Position numbers and translations under genes: made by a program
DNA from: Litsea cubeba
Lineage: Eukaryota > Streptophyta > Magnoliopsida > Laurales > Lauraceae
Direction of reading: 5' to 3'
Assembly: GCA_012931725.1 (NCBI GenBank)
Contig: CM022948.1
Coordinates: 111,444,108 to 111,508,107 of the forward strand
DNA: 64,000 nucleotides
Notes under the pieces: generated by a model
Databases searched by the model: none
What the model saw: only the letters and a program-made list of their open reading frames with translations
What the model was told of the DNA's origin: nothing
Shown here: positions 23,770-34,995 of the stretch, piece after piece
How positions within the stretch are numbered: the stretch's first letter is position 1
How the letters are laid out: every line of letters starts with the position of its first letter

Positions 23770-23975
23770 GCCATGAGCTAAGAACGACCAACCGTATGGA
23801 TGATGTGCTAGCCGAGCAGGGGTGGAGAGAACTATCCTTGAGAGGGTTTCATTATGTAATTGGGGTATGGGTTGGGTGCAATGCTCTTGTACCCTTTATA
23901 GTCTCCTCTTCTTTTCTTGCCTCTTTTTTGCTTTTCTTTTTGTATTCTCTGCTTCTTTTAATCAAAATTTCAGTT
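23770..23975 (+). pseudogene. L1-like LINE RNase H fragment, 3' half and tail
   Basis: It continues the 22560-22809 fragment: an N-x-M-x-D-x-LAEQG motif typical of the end of plant LINE RNase H domains, then a T-rich 3' region ending near TTTTAATCAAAATTTC. Confidence 0.7.
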
Positions 23976-24017
23976 ACCGATAAAGAACATATATATATAT
24001 ATATATATAAATATATA

Positions 24018-24345
24018 TAGGAGATGCTCATATGAGAGCTGCTCACCATGAGAGATGTTCTAAATATATATATATATATATATATGGGAGATGCTCCTAT
24101 GAGAGCATTTCTCACCTTATCATGAGAGATAAGGTGGGGGCCTCACATCCATATCTAATGCCAACAACTTAAATGTGAGGGCCCCCCATCTTATCTCTCA
24201 TAGTAAAATGAGAGATGCTCTCATTATCTAGGGAAATGCTCTCATTATATAGGTAGATGCTCCTATTATATAGGGAGATGCTCCTATGAGAGATGCTCTC
24301 ACCTATTATGAGAGATAAGGTGAGGGCCCTCACATCCATATAATG
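24018..24345. mobile_element. Foldback MITE cluster in (TA)n
   Basis: Nested inverted copies of GAGATGCTCCTATGAGAG and GAGAGATAAGGTGRGGGCC. The arms at about 24122-24151 and 24175-24204 form a hairpin with a loop of about 23 bases. A further partial unit follows at about 24236-24345. (TA)n runs flank and separate the units, as for the MITE at 21705. Confidence 0.75.
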
Positions 24346-25540
24346 AACGTGAAAATAAAATGCAATTGAAGTTGCTCGTTAGAATTTGATGTAGATGTAT
24401 GTATAGGTAAGTTCCCTTTAACAATTGGGTGTATGTTTGTATGATTATGGGTTTTTTTGGACCTCAAAATCTTGTTGCCTTGTCATCATTTTACCTGTAA
24501 CTTACCTATAAATTATATTACTTGTAGTTGATCAAGGCAATGAAGAAAACTATAGTTACCTATAAATCTAATTAGGTATAGTCAATCAAGGGAATGAGCA
24601 CAACAACTATTAAAGTGTAATTCAATTTATGCAAATGCATGGATTTTCAAATTTACACGCAGTCATTCTTCAGAACAACCCAACCGAACTCAAGGATTAC
24701 AAAAATTACCCAATCTTTAAACTTGTTGGTAAAATGATTCCATAACAGCTCCTCCCTTGCCTATGCCATCTTTTCTTTTAAACGGATTTAATTTTATAAA
24801 CAGTCTATCTAACTTATTCTCACTATTAAAAGCTAAGCATATATTCACAGATATTTCAAACCCATTCATATTTTATGCTAATTAAAAATAAATATAAGCT
24901 GCTCACACCACACAATCATACATCGTATCATTGGATTGACCAAGCCCAAAATATATGATTAATTCTAATGAAATAAATTGTGTTTTACATGAGATCAATG
25001 AGTGACAAAACTCTAAATAAAATTAATTAAGATAATTGAGGGTCAAGTTTACAACAGGTGGGCTCTCATTATAGTAAATAGTTATCTTTTAAATCAATGT
25101 CTCTCCCTCTCTCTTTCTTCTTGGAGTCTTCTTCCCAAATGTCTTTCATGAGTCGTCACTCGTTACTCCAACAAGAAGTTAAATGACACCTTCGATAACA
25201 CCAAGGCCTTCATGCCATTTTTATAAGCACTAACCAATCAGTGTTTTTTCTAACACTGGCGCCATTCCCTTCACGTTAAGTTGGAACCTTGAACTAGTAA
25301 TTCCGACCATTTCTCAACATCCAGTAGTCCGCAGGCTACAGACACAATAATTCATAGAGACCCATCTCATCAATAGTTTCTAAATAATAAACAGGTGGGT
25401 CCCACCGTCTCGACCAATAGGATCTCGCAAGCTACATCCTTCTATGGGCTCCCTTCCACGGGTACATAAAGATGTTATTTTTTATATTGCCCCCCACGTT
25501 TTTTTTAATAACAATGACAATGGCATATGCAATTCCTCTC
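24346..25540. other. Intergenic, no gene seen
   Basis: AT-rich upstream region of the TSJT1-like gene. No repeats with clear ends were seen. Confidence 0.6.
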
Positions 25541-25662
25541 TGAAGTAGCAAATTATAAATGTCTTTTATGGGGCCTTGTTGGAGTTCCTACATCTTTGGT
25601 ACTCAGTGGGGCTTTCACCTTCTTCTTCATCTTCATCATCTTCCCACCAAACATCATTCAAG
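25541..25662 (+). promoter_or_regulatory. Core promoter and leader of the TSJT1-like gene
   Basis: A TATA-like TTATAAAT lies at about 25555-25562, roughly 100 bases before the start codon. The leader has (CTT/CAT)n runs. An in-frame upstream extension to 25576 lacks family similarity. Confidence 0.45.
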
Positions 25663-27165
25663 ATGTTAGCTGTTTTTAGCAACAGTATCATAAGAGCCCC
25701 AGAGGAGCTCATCCAAGCGGGAAATAGAACTCCCTCTCCCAAGAAAACAGCCTCAGATCTTGTGGACTCTTTCCTCAAACACGACCCTTCAGGTGTCACC
25801 CTTAGCAGTGGGACCCTCATGTACATGTGCTACACACATGAAAACCAAACTCTGTTCCATCCAAGGTAACTAATTGTTCTGATTACTATCATTTCAATGA
25901 TCATCTGTATTGCCTTCATCATCGTTCTCGTTCTCACCATATGTTAAGAGGATGATGCAGGTCTTTCGCCGTGAAGGATGATATATTTTGCCTGTTTGAG
26001 GGGACATTGGAGAACCTACCAAGGCTAAAGCAACAATATGGGCTAGGAAAGAACGCGAACGAGGTAGTTCTGGTGATGGAAGCTTACAAGGCCCTCAGGG
26101 ACCGAGCGCCCTACCCAGCTAACCACATGGTGGCACACCTAGTCGGCCAATTCGCGTTCATCGTCTTTGATAAGGCCACCTCCACTGTGTTTGTGGCATC
26201 TGTAAGTGTGCAACGAATTAACAAGTGATCGTAAATTGCATGCATATAGCCATATACATACATGTTGAAATTATACATACATAGAATTTGATTACTGTTT
26301 TTTCTTTGAATATGGGATTTCTGGGTGATAGGATCAAGAGGGTAAGGTTCCTTTCTTCTGGGGGATAACTGCTGATGGGTATCTTGCCTTCTCCGACGAT
26401 GTCAATGTTCTCAAAGGGGCATGTGGGAAATCTTTAGCATCTTTTCCAGCAGGTAAATCTTCTCTCTATAGCATGATATGAATGGGGTACTTTTTATCTG
26501 TATACCACCGGTTGATGAGATTTCTAAGGGGTAATTCATCTCCCTTTTTTTTATATCTGTGTTATGAAATTAGGGTGCTTCTTTTCATCCGCAACGGAAC
26601 TTAAAAGCTACGAGCATCCTAAGAACAAGGTGACTGCAGAGCCAGCAATGGAGGAGGAGATATGGGGTGCCACCTTTAAGGTAATATCATAATCATCTTA
26701 GTTTTGTCTCATCAATCTGAGAACAGTTTGAAGAGCTCTAGATCTATTATTTCATTTTAAAAATGAAACTACATCATTTCAATATACATATCAGTAAAAC
26801 TGATGCAGGCCGATTAAAAGAAATGCGCTGAAACGTAAATCATCATACATACATGCATACATGACTTAAAAACAATGATCATCAATAAAAGCCCATTTAT
26901 CTTCATCGGGCCAGCATCGAAAACCATAAGCAATTAATATAAATACATAGATAAATGTAAATAAATACAGACAATTATAGACGAACTGAGTGTTTGGAGG
27001 TAGTTAATGAGTTAAGAAAAATGTATGTATTTACCACTTATTAATGTTGTAGTCAATTTTACCATGTATATGAAGGTAATGTTACTAATTTATTGACTTG
27101 TGCTTTGTAATTTTGTGTTTTTTCAGGTTGAAAGGCCACATTTATGTGCAACCCATCGAATATAA
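25663..27165 (+). CDS. Stem-specific TSJT1 / aluminium-induced protein (DUF3700), five exons
   Basis: Soluble protein of the plant TSJT1/Wali7 family, with a class-II glutamine amidotransferase fold. Family members respond to sugar starvation, auxin, aluminium or darkness; no enzyme activity is established. Exons: 25663-25865, 25961-26201, 26332-26452, 26574-26680, 27127-27165, all GT-AG with consistent phases, giving 236 residues, normal for the family. It begins MLAVFSNSI, the family start, so the N-terminal catalytic Cys of true class-II amidotransferases is absent. Visible family blocks are FCLFEGTLENL, YGLGKNANE, EAYKALRDRAPYPA, GQFAFIVFDK, FFWGITADG, SDDVNVLKG and the GATFKVERP tail. 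The last exon has only 13 codons. All splice sites and the frame look intact, so I expect it to be functional. Confidence 0.92.
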
Positions 27166-28199
27166 CTGACCTTTGATCCATGTTGTAAAACCCTGTAATT
27201 TGTTGTGTGTGTGTGTGTGTTTTTTTTTGTATTTTATCTTCCTTTTCTGCCTTTGATTTGGTGCTTGTTAGAGGAACTTGTAAGGTGTGTCATCCTTGTA
27301 AGTATGGTGGATGGATTTCTTTCTCTCCCACAACACACGGGAATCCCCTTCTCCATCATCTATCTATCTATCATGTTGTGGTCCTTTTTCCATGACGGCA
27401 CACCAATCAAGGTGATAAAGGCTACTTGTTATCTTCTCTTTTGTCATCTTTGTCATTGCAAGCAAAATCAATAATGGGGAACCAAATAGATGAAAGGAAG
27501 GTGACATTTTGTTACATAAGCAGCACTATAATTCCCATAATTAAGTCCTTAACAAACAAGAGTTTTGTCAGCTGAAGGGAGTTTTTAAGGGGTCACCTTG
27601 GCCTCATTTGCCACTGTATAGGAAGAGAAAGAGAGAGTTGTGAATTAACCATCTATAAGAAGTCTCCCATGAATGTCATTAGACATATAATTGACAAACA
27701 GTCCTCCAAGAAAAGGAAACAATCACTATTTAAAATGACTAGCAACATCCAATGAGAATGAGTCTCCGAAGATTACTAAGTTATAAACACCACCTTTATA
27801 GGGTAGGACCTGTAAGCCTGCTATGTACATGCCTATTTTAAAACCTCCTCTTTTCTTTGGGCAGGCATTCTTCCAATTCCGATTGACCCCAAGCTTGTAT
27901 GAGTTTCGAGCACCGACTGTTGGGGCCTGTAAATTAAGGGCAAGAAAAGTATTTATGTGAGTTCATGACTGAAAATACCACTTGCGTGAGATGATGAAAC
28001 TCATGATTTTAAGGCCTCAGATTTTAATGACTTTCTAACAACAGCCTTAATTCAATCCTATGATGGATACAATAAGACACTGTGAGGGCAAGCAGCATTC
28101 ATAAGTTGAAGTGTGAGAGTTTGGATTGATCATAAGCTAATTCCGATATTCCATATGATATATTCCATATGATATAAAAAACTGCATCTAAGAAAATGA
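27166..28199. other. 3' flank, no gene seen
   Basis: It contains a (GT)n run at about 27203-27222. The open frames over it are simple-sequence products. AT-rich, with no recognisable coding. Confidence 0.6.
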
Positions 28200-28289
28200 T
28201 TTTTTTACTATATTGGAGACTTGAACTCACGCTCTTTTGACTTACACACTTATGTCCTTAATCAGCTGAACTATCCAACTTGGGACCGC
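28200..28289 (-). mobile_element. tRNA-headed SINE remnant
   Basis: On the minus strand GGATAGTTCAGCTGATTAAGG resembles an A box and GAGTTCAAGTCTCC a B box, followed by an A-rich end. It is a retroposed tRNA-like head, not a functional tRNA: no acceptor stem pairing was found. Confidence 0.55.
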
Positions 28290-28374
28290 AGAGAATGAAT
28301 TTAGTTGTACTCTATGTGAAATACATGATAAAAAGTCACTAGAGTGAGCAAAAGTTTTTCTATGAAAATTGATG

Positions 28375-28512
28375 ACCCGCTAAAGAGATCGAAGGGATAG
28401 GCCGAAGAGGATGTAGATGAAAGTAGTAAGGATATAACTTTCGAAGATTTGGCTCAAGGTAGATCGAGATGTTGAGACATATATAATTTATGTAGCCGAT
28501 CATGATGCACTT
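28375..28512 (+). mobile_element. RTE-type LINE 3' fragment
   Basis: A degenerate copy of the RTE tail (GGCCGAAGAGGATGTAGATG… to TTATGTAGCCGATC), related to 9845-10010 but in the opposite orientation. Confidence 0.55.
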
Positions 28513-29240
28513 GACCCATTTGAGTTGCTTGTTTTTCTTTGATCAGGTTTACCCTTGGACATGATTTTAATTTCTTCTTAGCCAATGATCAAAGTGTTGA
28601 TGACTTGAATTTAATAATAACTTGCTTTTGAGTCACAATCCACCACCAACAGTTCTCTCCACTTTCACCGAGAGTAGAAGCCAAGTCATGTGTATTAGGT
28701 GGTTGAGTTACACTTTTGAGAGCGATTGGTGAGAAAATAGCTGATGACTAATCCACTAGAAACAAGGGCCGAGAACAACCCCCACCCCCAAATCAGTTCA
28801 ATTGGCCACTTTTGGGAGCTTAAAATATAACAATTTGAAATGGACTGTTTTTGAGAATAAAGATGGGCAACTTACTCCTAATTTCAGTGGGTTACACTTT
28901 AACATCAAATCACTAGAGTAAACTTCTACTAGAGGGCAGAAGAAGAGAAAATAACAAATCAAAACAACATTCAAGCTAGTACAACTTCTCAATTTTAGCC
29001 TTATGGCCTTCATACCATTTAGTTATCCATCTTAATATTTATTAATGAGTTTCCAAGGCTAAATATTATGTGGAGAGCCATAAAGTTGAACAAATTTAAT
29101 CCTACTAATGTCGAATTTCTCACTTGGCGGAACCATCAAGGTAAATCTGTAGATTAAGACGTTCAACTTGCCTTGATTTGCCTAAATCAACTCCGTTCAG
29201 GCAAATGGGTTGGGTTGGGTAAATTTATCTTGATATTCCT
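28513..29240. other. Intergenic, no gene seen
   Basis: AT-rich, with no recognised feature. Confidence 0.6.
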
Positions 29241-29257
29241 ATTATTAAAGGATTATA

Positions 29258-29437
29258 ACTCTAAGGGGTAGCTCAGTTGGCCTAGGACCACAGTTTGCAC
29301 CCGGAGGTTATAGATTCGAAACTGCACTACCATATAGGGCCTACAGGGGAGTTTACCCGGCTTCCCTTTGGGCCCGGAGGGATTAGTCTAGCCCAAAGAA
29401 TTGGGAATCTTCCCGTAGCAAAAAAAAAAAAAAAAAA
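29258..29437 (+). mobile_element. tRNA-headed SINE, full length
   Basis: The head has GGGGTAGCTCAGTTGGCC (A box) and GGTTATAGATTCGAAAC (B box). The body carries TTTACCCGGCTTCCC…, GGGATTAGTCTAGCCC and an 18-base A tail. A perfect 17-base TSD, ATTATTAAAGGATTATA, is at 29241-29257 and 29438-29454, showing LINE-mediated insertion. Confidence 0.93.
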
Positions 29438-29731
29438 ATTATTAAAGGATTATATACAAAAACAAATGAGCCAAGCCAAATAATGTCTTGAACATCAAAT
29501 CACATTACATCGTCCAAACACAATCGTATGTGTGTCAAAGGTTCTCAAAAGGACTTGTCACAGGAGTGGGGCTCGTGATAATACAACTTACCAAGTTTTT
29601 CTTTTTTTGTCATCTAGTTTTCTTTTGTACTCATCTCCTTGTGCCTCTCTCACAAGAGTGGGAAATGTCACTTTCTTTTGCCCTTTTAATATTTTATTCA
29701 GAGAACTTTTTTTAAATGAAACTTATTACTA

Positions 29732-31418
29732 GGGGTTTTTATCGAAAAATACACTTTATGTGGTCAGTACACCGAATAATGAACATTAGGCAAATATATA
29801 CTTAATAGGGAATCCATACAAGATCCATAATTTTTTTACCATTTTTTTTTTCGGTGGTTGAATTTGACTTTCAATTTCAGTGTGGAATGTCGAATTTGAC
29901 GCTGAGATAGAAAGTGGCCTTAATATATTTTAGTTCTCTGCGTCGAATTCGACCTTGTAAGAAACACCCGAAGATCGCATTTGACCAAAAATGCATATGA
30001 ATTCGACCTGCGTTGGTGGCTGCAAGGAACTGTAGTTGTGAGTTTCAGATGAGCATACACAAGGGGAAAAACAAGTTAGAACGAAGTCGATTAGTTCATC
30101 AGCAGAGAGGACCAAGCTCTCTTCAAAACCCAGATCCTCAATCAAACCCCTTTCTTCAAGAAATACAGAGAGGGTTTGGGTGTGAAAACCAAACGGGCAA
30201 ATCCACATATAAGCATCTGGAAGAACTCAAACCCCCATCAAAGCCCTTCTGCCATTCTCGAAGAAATCAAACCCCGCAAGATCTCTTCAAAACTCAGATC
30301 CACAATCAAACCCCTCTATTTTGAAAAAAAGCAGAGGGTCTAAACCTTTAGGTATGAAATTCAGATAGATCAATCATCCTACAAAGATCTGGATTTTGAG
30401 AGCTGGGTTTGATGATTTGCCTTTTTGTATTCATGAGGATAGAGAGTGAAAGATAGGGTATGAAAGGATCCTCATGCAAATGTCGGTGATTTCCTCTATA
30501 ACTAAGTGAGAGAGGGGAAGTGACACACGGACACAAGAAGAAGAAGAAAAGGTTCTGCACATCAACCAAGTCAACTCGGAATCAGACTCAGACCAGATCA
30601 GTCCGAGTCCGAGTTTTCACACCATGATGCACATCACATAATGACTTGGGGTTGGCTTGATTCAGATCAGTGCTATGGGCCAATCCAAAAGAGAACTGTC
30701 ATTGGGCATGATTAACTATGGGCAGGGTTTAATCCAGGGGTTTACAATGGATGAGAAGTGGGTTTCATAGCTGGGAATTCCACAATATATTGTAAGCTAC
30801 CATGCTAAAACCAGTGTTTTAACTCATCTCTTTCAATATAACATATTTGAACCTAATACAATGAATGTTTATCCCGGAAAAAAAAAAAAGAACAAAGAAA
30901 TGGAATCGGAAGAAATGGAATCGGAGCAGGTTTTCACTATCAAATATATTACACTTGCTTTAAACTATATTTCCCTCTGTCCAATTAATATCCCTCCATT
31001 TTAATTATGCTACCCAACCATTGTATAGAGTTGGTCCTCTCTGGTGATGAACTAATCGACTTCAATCTTTTTAACTTGTTTTTCCTCTTGCATATGCTCA
31101 TCTGAAACTCACAGCTACAGTTCCTTGCAGCCACCAGCGCAGGTCGAATTCATGTATATTTTCGGTCGAATGCGACCGTCGGGTGTTTTTTATAAGGTTG
31201 AATTCGACGCAGAGAACTAAAATGTATTAAGACCACTTTCTATCACAGCGTCGAATTCGACCTTCAGCACTGAAATTAAAGGTCGAACTCGACCACCGAA
31301 AAAGAAATGGTAAAAAAAATTAGGAATCCTATACGGATTCCCTGTTAGGTGCATGTTTGCCTAATGTTCACTGTTCGGTGTACTGACTACATAAAGTTTA
31401 TTTTTCAGTAAAACCCCC
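29732..31418. mobile_element. Non-autonomous Mutator-like element, 1687 bases
   Basis: A 9-base TSD TTATTACTA (29723-29731 and 31419-31427) frames inverted repeats of roughly 390 bases (29732-30117 and 31030-31418). The left starts GGGGTTTTTATCGAAAAA; the right, read inward, GGGGGTTTTACTGAAAAA. Arms share GTCAGTACACCGAA, GGTCGAATTCGAC-like and GATTAGTTCATCA segments. The 0.9 kb interior has no transposase; a segment around CAGATCC-CAATCAAACCCC appears twice (about 30130 and 30295). Confidence 0.92.
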
Positions 31419-31553
31419 TTATTACTATTATTGGCGTACTAGGAAATTCTCTTCTACACTACTGTTCATAAGTAGATCAGATCATGGGCCTCATGTCAAT
31501 GCCTCAATGGGGTCGGGGATAAAACTTGGACAAAATTAACCTCATTAATTTAT

Positions 31554-33067
31554 GAGGTTTTTCTTTATAACTTACCTTTAGAGATGAGTGAGTTTTTCCC
31601 TCCACCTTCCTAAAAAACTCTAATTTTTCCTACACATTCTCAATGTCAGGGGAAATGTCAAAACTATCCAAATCTTTTATTGAGGCATCCTCATTCCTTG
31701 ATTTTTATTTTTTTCCCCCTCTTGGTATGATTTCTATTTTCGCCTTTCTTTATCAAACATTTGGTCACTACACCCTATGTGGCCCACCTCTATCTGTACA
31801 ATCCACCTTTACCTATTAAAGTGAAATACCATACAATGAATATATTTGGAGTGGTTGTTCTTATGATCAAAATTTTAAACAATGAAATGTGGGGCTCTAA
31901 TAGGACAAATTAATTATATCTCCATTTCTTCTTGTTATACAAATTGCCAAATTGGTCTTTTTTCCATGATCAATACATTTTCTGGGTCCTAATACTAAAA
32001 AATTACATTAATTGATAGATAGTAAGGATGAAAGGCTTATGAAACTTTACTTGCTTGTCTTGATTAGGGCCGATTCTATCACATGAAAATAATTCTTAGA
32101 AATTATATATAACCACTTTATCACTAATATATATCTTAGCCCGAACATATAACATGGCTTACTTATTTGCATGAAATTGAATTATCAAATATTTTAAAGA
32201 AATGAATTCATTATTGTTAAAATATGATCTATTAGTATAGATCTGAATTTCTAAGAATTCAAAAAAACCATTCTGCCAAGAGATATAGGATCTATTTGTT
32301 CACGTGAAACTAAACTCCTATAAATTCAAAAGAACTTATTTTACCATAAAATCCCTTCTCTTCAGGATTTATAACATGTTTGTTTGCATGAATATAATTC
32401 TGATAAAATTAAAGAAACTCATTTTATCATGGATACCTTATCTTAAAAATATAATTGGAGATTTTTTTTTTTCATTTAATTTAATTCCTAGAAAACGGTG
32501 TCGTCATCTTGTCATTTAAAAAATATTGAAAAAAAATTATAAAGTTTTTGACCATTTCCTTCATTTGAAAATTAAGGTCAATCTTGAATTTAGCATATAT
32601 TATAATATGGGATAATTGTCAAGCTGCTTAATTAGTTCAAAGTCCATTACATATTTTGAAAATTCCCAAACAATAACAATATTGAAGTAGTTTTTCTAGT
32701 ATTTTAGTCTAGAAATATTTTTTTTTGTACATATTCATCCAAACATTCCCTAAGATCTAAGAGAATATAAGAATTAAGATGCATATTAGATCACCATTTT
32801 TTAATTATAGAATAATGTTATATATTTTCATCCAAACCCATTTACACCATTACATTTTCAACTAACAAATGCAATAATACAAGTTTGAGTGCTTTCATTG
32901 ACCAAATTCCAACCTATTTACAAGAATTCATTTTTATTATTTTATGGCCCACACTGTGGGTATTTTAGTCCTAAAATGGTTTAATTATAGCTAGGGGAAA
33001 ATATTGAGACTTTGGTAATATGTAGGGAAAAGTCATCTCTAAAGATAAATTATAGAGAAAAAATCTC
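31554..33067. mobile_element. Second non-autonomous Mutator-like element, 1514 bases
   Basis: A 9-base TSD TTAATTTAT (31545-31553 and 33068-33076). Inverted ends start GAGGTTTTTCTTTATAAC (left) and GAGATTTTTTCTCTATAA (right, read inward), both continuing TTTAGAGATGA; about 45 bases are paired. A GAG start is usual for Mutator-like ends. The interior is AT-rich with degenerate repeats (about 32070-32450) and no coding. Confidence 0.85.
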
Positions 33068-33076
33068 TTAATTTAT

Positions 33077-34855
33077 TCTGGCTTTTAATTTATTAGCCAC
33101 AAAGTCGAGGAATGACTTTAAGCTAATGTTTGCAAGGAAGTTTACATCTGGACTACCCCAATCTAAGCATATTGGCCCGGCCTTTTCTTGTTTCTAACTA
33201 ATACATGTCACATGCCTTAGAATAAATAGGTAGTTGCTAAAGTTTCACTTCAGTCTGAGTAATAAGCATTATGTGAAAAACAAGAGGTACTAGCTAGGGG
33301 TAACGTCTCATTTATTTATATAGAGTATTCACATACCTGTCAATTGAGCGGGTTAAAAAGAGTACCCAGCCTGATCCAGTCCGGCCTAAGCACGAAAATA
33401 CAGGGCTTTTAAAAAAATTGAGTCTAGTGGGCTTGGCTTGGACAAAGGTCTTAAAGCACAGCCAAAATGGGACTGAGAATGGACAGAACATGCCCATCTC
33501 GTCTAGGCCCGGCCCTGCCGCAAGCACAAGTCACTTATTTTAAATAAATTTGTAGGTGTGGAGAATTATGGTGAAGGAGAAATTAAAGTAATCTATTAGG
33601 ATGGAGTCTTCCAGCTCATGGAGAAACTAAAGTAATTAATCTATTAGGATGGAGTCTTCCGGCTCATGATTCATGTTTGTTTTTACCAAAAGTCTTTCTC
33701 ATAATCTTTTTAGATTTTATTGAAATATCTTGTTGGCTGATATTTTACTTATTCTAAGAGCAAATCAGGTGATGATATAGTTTTATGACAGTATAAGTCC
33801 TATTCTTGATTTTAGATTTCTGTTCATATAAGATAGTTTAATGCTACATCATTTCTACTAAGTTTTCAACCAAAGGGAACTGATGCAAAACTTAAGCAGT
33901 AAAGGGTATTAAACAATCATCTGACTTACCATACAAAAGTAAACACCAATTTGTGGGTCCCAAGATAAAGCATGCAGGTAATATATAATAGAATTTATAA
34001 ATTCGAAAGTGCAGACTTTAACCAGATTATTTTCTATTTGGTTATAGGAATTATGAGAATTCTAATATGAAAAATTATAAATTTTCCTAATACTTCCTCA
34101 CAAATGCAATTGGATGGATCTCACTCATTTCACCAATAGGAATTGTGGAGAATAAAGTTGAATAAGCTTGTTTAGCTTTTATCCAAGATCGTGCTAAGCC
34201 CTGGCCCACACGGGATTGGACAACCCTAGGCAGGCCCACCCAATATTTGGGACAGGATTGGACAGCCCAAGCCCAGGCCTGGCCCGCCCATTGACAGGTG
34301 TTCATGGCAGGGTTAGGCTAGGCCTGATTTAGAAACAGAGGCTCATATCCGGCCCAAGCCCAGTACGGGCTGTAAGGTTTTTGAAGAAACCCCAGCCCAC
34401 TAGAAATATATCAAACCCAAGTCTGCCCATTTACCCAAGCTGTCAATTACTTTTCGGTCTTTTTAAACCATTTTGGGCAAACCAATCACTACTCCTGGCA
34501 TTACTTATTTTGGCCGGACTTGGGGCTTTCTATCACAACTCAAGACAGGCCCAAATATTAAATGGAACAAGATTTTAGAGCAGACCCAACTGACTACTAA
34601 AACCAAAGGTCCAAACCTGGCCTGAAGAAGGGCTGGACTTGGGTCGGGCCCTGCTGGCCGGCCCGTGATCACCTAGTTTTTAAAACAACAAATCCAACCG
34701 TGTTATCCTACTCTGGATTAACTGAACTTTGGGCGACTTCATTTTCCGGGTGGGGTGGGATTAGGGCCAGGGCGGTGGAACTTGCAGGAAACAAAAGTGG
34801 GGCGAAAAGGCTCATAAAGCCCAGTGGTTGATGATCCAGACCAATCAGAAGCGGA
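33077..34855. other. Intergenic with hAT-like GGCCC-rich debris
   Basis: Two clusters rich in GGCCCGGCC-type sequence (about 33340-33540 and 34190-34680) resemble degenerate hAT-like MITEs. No paired ends with a TSD could be shown. A duplicated phrase around TCTATTAGGATGGAGTCTTCC occurs at 33593 and 33641. Confidence 0.45.
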
Positions 34856-34861
34856 CCTAAG

Positions 34862-34995
34862 TGTTGCCACCGCACCCGCGAGATCTGAGAAACTCTTTAG
34901 AAAAGACTTTAAAAAATTTTATTTTATTATTTGACTTCTTAACTAGATCATTGCCAGTATCATCCAAATGAAAATCCGGTGTCCGCCATTGCGAC
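34862..34995. repeat. Dispersed repeat, copy 2
   Basis: Partner of 19855-19975, same orientation. The flanking GCGGACC and GTGTCCGCC could be degenerate inverted ends. Confidence 0.5.

Noticed and set aside
29258..29330. Possible tRNA gene
   Set aside because: A and B boxes are present, but there is no paired acceptor stem and the unit has a SINE body, A tail and TSD.
33344..34305. Possible large hAT element with CCTGTCAAT-type inverted ends
   Set aside because: Ends pair over only a few bases and no 8-base TSD could be matched.
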